The translations under genes were made by a program, and so were the position numbers. The notes beneath the pieces were generated by a model. That model saw only the letters and a program-made list of their open reading frames with translations, had not been told where the DNA came from and did not search any database. Below, one piece after another: positions 57,587-64,000 of a stretch of DNA of 64,000 nt. The stretch's first letter is position 1; every line of letters starts with the position of its first letter. Source of the DNA: Acidobacteriaceae bacterium (GTDB lineage: Bacteria; Acidobacteriota; Terriglobia; Terriglobales; Acidobacteriaceae); contig PLXE01000102.1 in assembly GCA_003151335.1 (NCBI GenBank), positions 1 through 64,000 of the forward strand, given 5' to 3'.

Positions 57587-58368
57587 GCTGCCCTCCCATG
57601 CTGCGCATTCCGTTTCTGCCCGTCTATGGTGACAGTGCCGCAACACGGCCTTACTTCAAGGTTGAACGAGGTAGTCATTCGAAGGACCAGGAAGGCCGCT
57701 TCGTTCAGAGCCTGGCGCAGAACGCTCATTTGCTGTTTAGGCGGAACGCCCTGCAGACCCTTGCGAATGTGCTCGCGCAGCTCAAAAACCTGACGTTCCT
57801 CCTCCGTCAGTCGTGGATGGTGTTTGCGCGGGTCGACGAACGCTTTAGCAAGCTTCACAGCCTCTTTTGCTTGCGCCAGCGTCAACTCCTTCTTACCTGG
57901 TGCGTCATCAGTCCAGGACAACATCTCAAGGACCCTTGCCACCAGTGCTTCGTTCCTTTTGGCGGCGGGGTCGAGGCCCTCAGACTCGAAAACTTCAAGG
58001 ACATTGGCGGGTAGCGGCGATGTGCGCACAAAGTCTTCGATAACGCGGTGGAGTGTCCGCGTGCTCACTTTGAGGGCGCACGCAATTACCTTGCAGGCCT
58101 TTAACCACGCACCATCGGCCTTCCATTTTTCACGATACTGAAATAAGACCCGGCCAAGTTCATACCGGGACCGGGAAAACTGCATTACTGCGTCGATGAC
58201 CTGAGGCCGAAACTCCAACTCGGCATCGGCGTCGACTCCCTGAAGGCTCGCCGCGACCTTCGCGAGCCCATTTGACAAATTGTCAAGCGCCATTACATCG
58301 AACGCGCTTGGCTGAGCCTGAGATGGCTTAATACCATTCCCCGGGCCCAACTGGGTTGCGTCTTCCAT
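57583..58368 (-). CDS. Hypothetical protein with central helix-turn-helix-like segment
   Basis: 261 aa from the ATG at 58368, with AAGGA 6 bases upstream. Longer in-frame starts lack such a site. The middle (CALKVSTRTLHRVIEDFVR) resembles a DNA-binding helix-turn-helix, and the C-terminal third is helical and charged. It is coupled to the DUF5131 gene by an ATGA overlap, which suggests joint function. Family not recognised. Confidence 0.6.
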   Translation of the reverse strand: MEDATQLGPGNGIKPSQAQPSAFDVMALDNLSNGLAKVAASLQGVDADAELEFRPQVIDAVMQFSRSRYELGRVLFQYREKWKADGAWLKACKVIACALKVSTRTLHRVIEDFVRTSPLPANVLEVFESEGLDPAAKRNEALVARVLEMLSWTDDAPGKKELTLAQAKEAVKLAKAFVDPRKHHPRLTEEERQVFELREHIRKGLQGVPPKQQMSVLRQALNEAAFLVLRMTTSFNLEVRPCCGTVTIDGQKRNAQHGRAA

Positions 58369-58787
58369 CAAAATTCCTTTCACCAGGGCTAGCAAGGCAC
58401 ACCCCGGCATTATTGTTTTCGTTGATTGTCTCGGTCTCATTCGGCTCGATTGCCCGGTCTTCATCTCCGGGAACTTCCTGCGATCCGATGAGCCACTTCC
58501 GATGGCAGTACTCCTGCCATCGAGGCCCAATGGGCCGTTTGCAGGATAAGGACGGGTTTGCCGGCCTTTCCTGCTTTGCCAAAATGTCAAAGATCACTGC
58601 CATGACCCGCCTGGGCAGGCCATATCACATACACGGATTCATTGCCGGGCAGAAACCCCGGCAGCCGCGGATGGTCAACCAATCTGTCTTGCTACTATTA
58701 ATGACGGCGTGTTTGCCGGAGTGTGACACCCGTCCATGACAATTCGACCGGTATCTGATAAACAGGGATGTCTGTTAATCGTCCGGG

Positions 58788-59429
58788 ATGAAAATGGAAC
58801 CGATCGAGGATGTCGTCAGGCGTGCAATTGACGGTGATCAGGATGCTTGGTCCGCCCTGTGCCTTCGACTACACCCCGTCGTTGACCGCGCAATTGAGCG
58901 CGTGGTTCGGGGTAACTGGCATTTACAGAACGATCCGCTCGACGTCGAGCAGCTTGTTTGGTCCCGAATACATAACAAGTTGAAACAGTTTGAGGGTGGC
59001 CCGCGAGGCTCATTTGAGGGTTGGGTCAGGAGGATCGCGCGCAATGTTGCACTCGACTTCGTCCGGAGTCACCCACGGGAATGGCAGGAACAGCCTGAGA
59101 AACTTGACCCTTTGCCGAAGAAAGAGCCGGTCCATCAGGGCAGGAGGCTATCGCGTCGTTGTCACGAATATCTGCTCCAACGGCTGTCGGTCAAGGACAT
59201 TGAGCAGGAGATCGACCTATTGACACCTAATCGACGTGAAGCTGTCAAGATGCACTTCGAAGGTGCCTCAGGCGTAGATATCGCGAAGATGCGGGGAACC
59301 ACGCCGGTGACGGCGCGCAAGCATGTGTCACGGGGCTGTAGGGATCTGCGGCTGAGGCTGACTGCCCGGTTATGTGGTGACCGGCCACGCTGCTGTGCTT
59401 GCCGCGAGGTGTGTGGAAGGGAGATTTAG
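58788..59429 (+). CDS. ECF-like RNA polymerase sigma factor with cysteine-rich tail
   Basis: 213 aa. Sigma region 2 spans about 15-95 (DVVRRAIDGDQDAWSALCLR; FEGWVRRIARNVALDFVRSH), and region 4 about 135-195 (IDLLTPNRREAVKMHFEG; VDIAKMRGTTPVTARKHVSR). After region 4 a short Cys-rich tail (RPRCCACREVCG) could bind metal or sense redox. No anti-sigma gene is adjacent. It is encoded on the opposite strand to the integrase-side genes and may control the element. Confidence 0.8.
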   Translation: MKMEPIEDVVRRAIDGDQDAWSALCLRLHPVVDRAIERVVRGNWHLQNDPLDVEQLVWSRIHNKLKQFEGGPRGSFEGWVRRIARNVALDFVRSHPREWQEQPEKLDPLPKKEPVHQGRRLSRRCHEYLLQRLSVKDIEQEIDLLTPNRREAVKMHFEGASGVDIAKMRGTTPVTARKHVSRGCRDLRLRLTARLCGDRPRCCACREVCGREI

Positions 59430-59564
59430 CGTCACCCCAGTGTAAGTCCGCGGCAAGAAGCGCGATGACCGGCCTTAATGATGTTGTCAACCCTCGAATG
59501 CCTGGCGCGTCGTCAAGCCAACCCGCGTTTATACCCGAATGTTCGTACGAGGGAAGAAGGGATC

Positions 59565-59687
59565 ATGAATTACAGAACTCTGGGGTTCGGAGCTTTTACT
59601 GGACCTAGGAACAGCAATTCCTCTCCCGACGCAAGAGGCGCGAACTACTGGACGATGCTCATCCAGCACCGCAACCGATCTTCTTGA
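59565..59687 (+). CDS. Possible 40-aa peptide
   Basis: ATG 59565 is preceded by GAAGAAGGGAT. The product (MNYRTLGFGAFTGPRNSNSS then DARGANYWTMLIQHRNRSS) is polar with aromatic residues and no known family. The end overlaps the 3' end of the glycosylase gene on the other strand. Support is only the ribosome-binding site and start. Confidence 0.25.
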   Translation: MNYRTLGFGAFTGPRNSNSSPDARGANYWTMLIQHRNRSS

Positions 59688-60118
59688 TTCCTTCGATTCG
59701 CACCACTGGAAGAGGGGAGAATCCGGATTGTGTATCCGAGGCAGCGCAGCAGTTTTTCGGACTGCCCTGCTTCCTTGCCATTGAAACAGACCAGCCTCAG
59801 CTTTGGAGCAAGGGTCTCGAGGGCCGAGAAATCGTTAGCTTCCTGTTCAGAAATGTCCTTGTCCATGCTCCCGGGTCGAACACAACTGTGGTAAACATCC
59901 CAAAGGCCGATTTTGTGCGCCAAGAGCCTTTGAATCTTGGTGTCGTAATTGGCACCCACAAGACGCTCGTTTACCAGCGCCTCCATCAGTTTCCAAAAGT
60001 CGTTGGTAGGCTTGGCGTAATACTGCCCCTTCGACAGAGATTCATCACTTGGCAGCGTCCCAAGAATGAGAATCTCCGTGTTTGCATCCAGCACGGGTTG
60101 GAGACCAGACTTTCGCAT
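59645..60118 (-). CDS. Hypoxanthine/uracil-DNA glycosylase-family protein
   Basis: 157 aa. It has the glycosylase opening ILILGTLPSDESLSKGQYYA followed by NDFWKLMEALVNE, then IGLWDVYHSCVRPGS and VCFNGKEAG. These fit the UDG-superfamily branch of DNA-deoxyinosine glycosylases (family 6-like). It would excise deaminated bases. The presence in an integrative element may protect against host deaminases or be moved DNA-repair cargo. Confidence 0.8.
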   Translation of the reverse strand: MRKSGLQPVLDANTEILILGTLPSDESLSKGQYYAKPTNDFWKLMEALVNERLVGANYDTKIQRLLAHKIGLWDVYHSCVRPGSMDKDISEQEANDFSALETLAPKLRLVCFNGKEAGQSEKLLRCLGYTIRILPSSSGANRRNQEDRLRCWMSIVQ

Positions 60119-60195
60119 TGTTCGTGGGCCTATGGATAGGTTAGCAACCGGGTCGCGCCAGTCTACCTATGTGGGAGACGAGCACGAGATTTACT

Positions 60196-60444
60196 TCAGC
60201 TTTCGATTACAGATTCCCATGGCGCGAGGACTTTCAGTTCGCGCCCGAGATCACTGAGATCGACGTCTCGGTCGATGATCAGATTGCGGTTGACGTCTAC
60301 GCGCATGTACTTCCCAAAACTCGGATCGTGCAGCGGTATATTTCTGGTTGCCCTGACGCTTTCCAACTCCTTGCCCAATTTGCGATTAATTCGCTGCAGG
60401 AGCGCTCTCTCAGTGACTGGCACAGTGGCCTTAGCCTTTGACAT
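60196..60444 (-). CDS. Small hypothetical protein
   Basis: 82 aa from the ATG at 60444 (MSKAKATVPV); a longer start at 60468 is possible. It is basic and mixed alpha/beta (LLQRINRKLGKELESVRATR; NRNLIIDRDVDLSDLGREL). No recognised family. Confidence 0.5.
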   Translation of the reverse strand: MSKAKATVPVTERALLQRINRKLGKELESVRATRNIPLHDPSFGKYMRVDVNRNLIIDRDVDLSDLGRELKVLAPWESVIES

Positions 60445-60468
60445 GGGTTTGTTTTTTCCTCGGCTCAT

Positions 60469-60841
60469 TGAGTTAATGGCACAACAACACTATAAGCGGA
60501 TGGGCTGTTGAGCGTCAAGCCCGCGCGCCTTGCCCCGTGACCGGCGCCCTTCCCCGTTGAGAGTGCCGGACATCCTGCACAGAAGTCCAGCCGCAGCTCA
60601 GCTGGTTTGTCGATTCGACGGCGCCCACACACGCATCTTATGCAAGTTATTGAAACTAAATACTATTACATCTTATATCTAGCAGAACAAAATGGAATGA
60701 ATCAACGCCATCCGCTCCCGAAACGGAACAAAATACGACGATAATGATGATAATGATGATGATTTTCATTGACTCCATCCAGTTTGAGGAGCAGCATTAC
60801 GCCTGTACTCGCGACCAATTTGTTACGGAGGGAGCACGCAA
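60469..60841. other. AT-rich intergenic region
   Basis: 373 bases with AT content above its surroundings, including a short GATAAT/GATGAT microsatellite near 60738-60765. No gene. It likely carries the promoter of the next plus-strand gene (listed). Confidence 0.45.
60650..60679 (+). promoter_or_regulatory. Possible sigma-70 promoter
   Basis: TTGAAA (60650-60655), an 18-base spacer, then TATATC (60674-60679), in the AT-rich island upstream of the gene starting at 60842. A leader of about 155 bases would result. Confidence 0.3.
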
Positions 60842-61402
60842 GTGGCCTTAAGAAAAATCGGTGATGAAACCTTCGTTGATGTGGAAGGGCTCGTATTTGC
60901 AGAATTCGAGCAACTAGAGTCCGATCCAAAAGCTACCCTTATCTTCACTTCTGGTCAGCAGATGAGGATCAGCGGAAATTCGGCTTCCGCCCTCCATTCA
61001 TTTCTGAATCCAGAATCGCAGCCGCCAAGTCGCTCGACGCCATCCATGCTAGAGGATGCCGAGGCGGTTGCTATTAGTGCTTTTGCCGAGTCGGACAGAA
61101 TTGAATTTACTCCAATGGTCCGCAACAAGGCTTGGTACCACAGGTCTGACAAGGCCACAAACCGAAGCTTCTTCATGGCCTTCGTGAACGCCAAGGGAAG
61201 TTGCAGTCTTCGGATGTTCGACGCTGGGACTGGAATTGCTTTTCCAAAACAGTACCGCTCGGGCAACTATCAGGATCAGTTCAAAGAGCTAATTCAGGGT
61301 GCAGTCGAGTTAACTGTACCGTCCCAGCCGAATTTGGAACGCGACTGCAAGGAGCGACTGCCCCAATCCACCTTGGGTGTCCTCCGCAGTCAGATTGCGT
61401 AG
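60842..61402 (+). CDS. Hypothetical protein
   Basis: 186 aa from GTG 60842, with a strong GGAGGGAG at 60828-60835. The N-terminal part is a small beta-rich unit (DVEGLVFAEFEQLESDPKAT; SGQQMRISGNSASALHSFL). The rest has SFFMAFVNAKGSCSLRMFDA and no known motif. Function unknown. Confidence 0.6.
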   Translation: MALRKIGDETFVDVEGLVFAEFEQLESDPKATLIFTSGQQMRISGNSASALHSFLNPESQPPSRSTPSMLEDAEAVAISAFAESDRIEFTPMVRNKAWYHRSDKATNRSFFMAFVNAKGSCSLRMFDAGTGIAFPKQYRSGNYQDQFKELIQGAVELTVPSQPNLERDCKERLPQSTLGVLRSQIA

Positions 61403-61469
61403 TTCGACCGAAAAGGCATCATCTGCGAATTAAGAACACGAAAACTTTGCATTAAATAGGGAGAAGATC

Positions 61470-61769
61470 ATGTTTGATTCCGCACGTTACGGGTATCCAC
61501 TGGTCGCCAGCTTCGATGGACAAAAGCTGGAACTGCTTTTGAAGTCGTTTGAAAACGCCGTGAAGCGCGAAGGCGACAACAAGCTTGCGGTGAAACTTCG
61601 CTTCGAACTCTTACATTCCGATCCCCCGATGCTGACAAAGACAACCTTCCAACGTTTGGCGCGTTGGTGCAAGACTGACGGTATCTATGGAGACGGAATG
61701 ATGGTCGCGCAGCGGATTAGTGAGTTGTTATTTGGCAGGGTTATCGACCGCCGCTTAATCGGCACGTAA
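61470..61769 (+). CDS. Hypothetical small protein
   Basis: 99 aa, ATG 61470 after GGGAG. Mostly helical (LELLLKSFENAVKREGDNK; TKTTFQRLARWCKTDGIYG; MMVAQRISELLFG). It follows the previous gene by 67 bases and may share its transcript. No family recognised. Confidence 0.55.
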   Translation: MFDSARYGYPLVASFDGQKLELLLKSFENAVKREGDNKLAVKLRFELLHSDPPMLTKTTFQRLARWCKTDGIYGDGMMVAQRISELLFGRVIDRRLIGT

Positions 61770-62096
61770 AACAAGAGAGCTACCCTCTACACTGACGTGG
61801 GGCTGGGCACGGGGGCGCGAAAACACTGAGAATGATACCCCGTATACCCGCAATGGCGTACTCAGACTATTAACCAACCCTTTTGTGTGTGGCTGCTCGG
61901 TTGCCAGCCAGTGGGGTGGAGTCTCCAAATGCTCTAACTCCATCCCACCTTTAAGTTTCTGTTGCAGACTCATCTAGTCAACTCTGACAGTCCCTGCGAG
62001 ACTTGAAGAGAGCGATGAACGGAGAGGGCAGCCATAAACGGTCGCTTTCTCAGACAAGCAAATCGGTAATATGCAGCAGTAAGGTGAGGTCGTCCA
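61770..62096. other. Intergenic region, nothing recognised
   Basis: 327 bases without a supportable gene, strong hairpin or repeat. The AAGGTGAGG at 62081-62089 is the ribosome-binding site of the small ORF that follows. Confidence 0.4.
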
Positions 62097-62267
62097 ATGA
62101 GTCGTAAAGCAGGTATCTCCCGTGGTGGCGCACTGCGCGTGGGCTTCGGTCGCCGTCATGTGGCGACAACCGTGGGGCGTTACACCACGTCAGAACTTAT
62201 GGGGCCATCTGCAAAGATGGCCATCGCCATCGCCGTACTCATATTGTTATTTAAGATCTGCTGCTAG
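62097..62267 (+). CDS. Small basic tail-anchored peptide
   Basis: 56 aa: ATG 62097, preceded by AAGGTGAGG at 62081-62089, stop TAG at 62265-62267. The N-terminal 30 residues are strongly basic (MSRKAGISRGGALRVGFGRR). The C-terminal 16 form a membrane segment ending in two cysteines (KMAIAIAVLILLFKICC). Such a layout resembles small membrane-active or tail-anchored peptides. Function unknown. Confidence 0.55.
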   Translation: MSRKAGISRGGALRVGFGRRHVATTVGRYTTSELMGPSAKMAIAIAVLILLFKICC

Positions 62268-62319
62268 ACGGACCGCGGCCCTGACCACGTCCGAAACTGC
62301 ACTGGATTCCGAAACCCCT

Positions 62320-63423
62320 CTAGGTCCAGCGAAACCAACGTAGTGCGAGTAAGAAAGATACACCACCCCAGACCGCCAAAATGATGATCCTGCCTGCTTG
62401 CGAGCTAAGGGTCTCGCCTTGCAGAATGATGGCGCGCAAGGCATCGTTAAGTGCCGTCAGCGGTAAAGCTTTGATCGCCGGCTGCACGATTTGAGGGAAA
62501 CGCTCGTAGGAGAAGAACACTCCGGAGAATATCCACATCGGCATCATGACCAAATTGATAAGCCCGCTCACAGTCTCGATCTTTTGCGCGCGGCTCGCCG
62601 TCAGCAGTCCGATGCCACCGAACGAAACCGCACCGAGTGCTCCGATGAGGAGAATCGCAAGCAGCGAGCCTTCGACTCGCATATGAAAAACAAGGACTCC
62701 GAAGCCCAACAGCAACGCGACCTCGATCAGCATGAGCACCAGACGGCTGCTCCCCATCGCCAGAAGGAAATCGGTGCGGCGCATGGGCGACGCAACAAAT
62801 CGCTTCAGCAACTTGCGCTGGCGCATCTCCACTATGGCGAAGCCGATGCCCCACATGCCTGAGTTCATCAGGTTCATGCCCAGCAATCCAGGAACCAGGA
62901 AGTCAATGTAGCGTGCGCCCGGTTGGCTCGATTGCGTGGCCTCGGTCTTTAGCGGGCTGTTGCGGCCGGACGCGGTTTGTAGCACATCATCCACCTGCGT
63001 GCGCGCCAAGACACTCTCCGGCCGAGCCGGATCATAGCGATAATGAAGTCCGCTGTCATCCGCAGTTACGACGAGCGCATACTTGCCCAAGCGGAAGCGA
63101 TCGAATGCAACGTTGGCGTCCAGCACGTCGGCATGAATGGCCGTCTTTGCCGGGGAACGCTGCAACAGATCGATCACCTGCTGTGCGTGGGAATTTGCTA
63201 CGACAGCGATCGTGGTTATGTCGGCAGGTTTATTACGAAATGCGATACCGAGTCCCAAGGCCAGAAGCAGGGGGAAAACGAACACCCAGAAAATGACCTC
63301 CGGCTCCCGCCACAATTCCTTCATGCGGGCTCCGAGCAGGTGCCGGTATCCCGCCCAGCGTCCGTTCGTGACCATCTTTGATGCAGCGACCGCTGGCGTC
63401 GGTGGCGTTTCAACGTAAGCCAT
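62320..63423 (-). CDS. ABC-2 type exporter permease
   Basis: 367 aa. One N-terminal helix (VIFWVFVFPLLLALGLGIAF), an extracytoplasmic domain of about 150 residues (TIAVVANSHAQQVIDLL), then five C-terminal helices, with the YhhN/ABC-2 pattern LMNSGMWGIGFAIVEMRQRK, RRTDFLLAMGSSRL and MMPMWIFSGVFFSYERFP. It matches ABC-2/DrrB-YadH-type drug or lipid export permeases. It shares one base with the ATPase gene (TAATG-type overlap). Confidence 0.9.
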   Translation of the reverse strand: MAYVETPPTPAVAASKMVTNGRWAGYRHLLGARMKELWREPEVIFWVFVFPLLLALGLGIAFRNKPADITTIAVVANSHAQQVIDLLQRSPAKTAIHADVLDANVAFDRFRLGKYALVVTADDSGLHYRYDPARPESVLARTQVDDVLQTASGRNSPLKTEATQSSQPGARYIDFLVPGLLGMNLMNSGMWGIGFAIVEMRQRKLLKRFVASPMRRTDFLLAMGSSRLVLMLIEVALLLGFGVLVFHMRVEGSLLAILLIGALGAVSFGGIGLLTASRAQKIETVSGLINLVMMPMWIFSGVFFSYERFPQIVQPAIKALPLTALNDALRAIILQGETLSSQAGRIIILAVWGGVSFLLALRWFRWT

Positions 63424-64000
63424 TATTCCTCCCGCAGATGACGGCCGGTGAGTTGTACGAACACGTCCTCAAGACTCGCCTGGCGGGTTGTGAGGTGAAC
63501 CAAGCGCGCCCCCTTCTGCTGTACTACGGAAAGCAGAGCAGGTATCGTCTCGTGAGGTTCTTCAACTTGCAATGAGAAATGTCCGTCTTCATTCCGCACC
63601 GCTTGCACGCCGGGAAGACGACTCCACACGCCATCGTCATTCACCGCGTCGCTGAGTGCAAATTCAACTACATGGTGCCCGCTCAAGCGTGCACTCAGTT
63701 CCGACGGAGTGCCTGCGGCAATGATCTGTCCGTGATCGATGATGGCCAGCCGGTCGCATAGCCTCTCCGCCTCATCCATGTAGTGCGTGGTCAGCAGCAC
63801 AGTCCCTCTGCCCTGCTGAAACTGACGAATGATGTCCCAAAGCTGGCGGCGGCTTTGCGGATCCAATCCAGTAGTCGGCTCATCGAGGAAAAGGATCTTC
63901 GGATTGCCCACTAGCGCGGTCGCAACCGCGAGGCGCTGCTTCTGCCCACCGGAGAGCTTGCCCACCAATGCATCGGCCTTTTCGCCCAGAGACAGCTCCT
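63423..64000 (-). CDS. ABC exporter ATPase, truncated by the window edge
   Basis: The C-terminal about 192 residues are present. The signature KLSGGQKQRLAVATALVGNP, Walker [15 protein letters not shown] and the H-loop LLTTHYMDEAERLC are visible; Walker A lies beyond base 64000. A C-terminal extension (VEFALSDAVNDDGVWSRLPG onward) is typical of drug/lipid ABC-2 ATPases. It powers the adjacent permease. Confidence 0.95.
   Translation of the reverse strand, partial: ELSLGEKADALVGKLSGGQKQRLAVATALVGNPKILFLDEPTTGLDPQSRRQLWDIIRQFQQGRGTVLLTTHYMDEAERLCDRLAIIDHGQIIAAGTPSELSARLSGHHVVEFALSDAVNDDGVWSRLPGVQAVRNEDGHFSLQVEEPHETIPALLSVVQQKGARLVHLTTRQASLEDVFVQLTGRHLREE

Noticed and set aside
60612-60631. Possible tRNA-Val att duplicate (TTCGA--GCGCCCAC)
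   Set aside because: Only 8 contiguous bases match the tRNA 3' end; too short in GC-rich DNA.

Overview
The window reads as chromosomal DNA of a high-GC, didermic soil-type bacterium, most likely an Acidobacteriota (Terriglobia-like) lineage. That placement is inference. It rests on the gene mix (archaemetzincin, HybA/HybB-type redox module with a haem-binding sensor kinase, secreted proteins of unknown family), on TAGCAAC-type heptamer repeats at 36.5-36.7 kb, and on the coding style. It is not based on a marker gene.

Layout. (1) 1-35.65 kb is a genomic island packed with predicted immune genes. It starts with a broken IS1380-like transposase, a membrane protein and a GIY-YIG protein. Then comes an 18-kb block, 2.26-20.64 kb, bounded by a pair of imperfect inverted repeats. 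This block holds two divergent operons: an Hsp70-like ATPase with a SNF2/RapA-like helicase on the minus strand, and a complete class 1 DISARM operon (drmD-drmMI-drmA-drmB-drmC) on the plus strand. (2) 20.8-34.0 kb is a dense cluster of nucleotide-signalling and membrane-effector genes: RyR-SLATT, SIR2-like-TIR, nSTAND-TM-DUF1566-FGE, a cellulose-synthase-like glycosyltransferase, patatin, SLOG-SLATT, a lipoprotein, and TIR-coiled coil-TM-Sel1. A serine recombinase follows. The island ends at 35,601-35,653 in the 3' half of a tRNA-Leu(TAG), a classic integration scar.

(3) 35.7-52.6 kb is core-like chromosome. On the minus strand are archaemetzincin, an NtrC-type regulator, a sensor kinase with two periplasmic haem motifs, an NrfD/HybB quinol oxidoreductase, a four-cluster ferredoxin, a cytochrome c and a small membrane protein. 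On the plus strand are uvrA, a CPBP protease, pyrE and mtnA. Then come two divergent envelope proteins and a LigD-type DNA repair locus whose phosphoesterase and ligase halves are in different frames, joined by a textbook -1 slippery sequence plus hairpin.

(4) 52.6-about 62 kb is a second integrated element, next to an intact tRNA-Val(CAC). It has a tyrosine integrase, an excisionase-like protein, a replication-initiator-like protein, a DUF5131 protein, a sigma factor, a hypoxanthine-DNA-glycosylase-like enzyme, several unknown proteins and a striking set of perfect hairpins. (5) The right edge has an ABC-2 exporter (permease plus truncated ATPase).

The best candidates for undescribed biology are the Hsp70-SNF2 pair locked to DISARM between inverted repeats, and the 13-kb SLATT/TIR/STAND/patatin cluster beside it.
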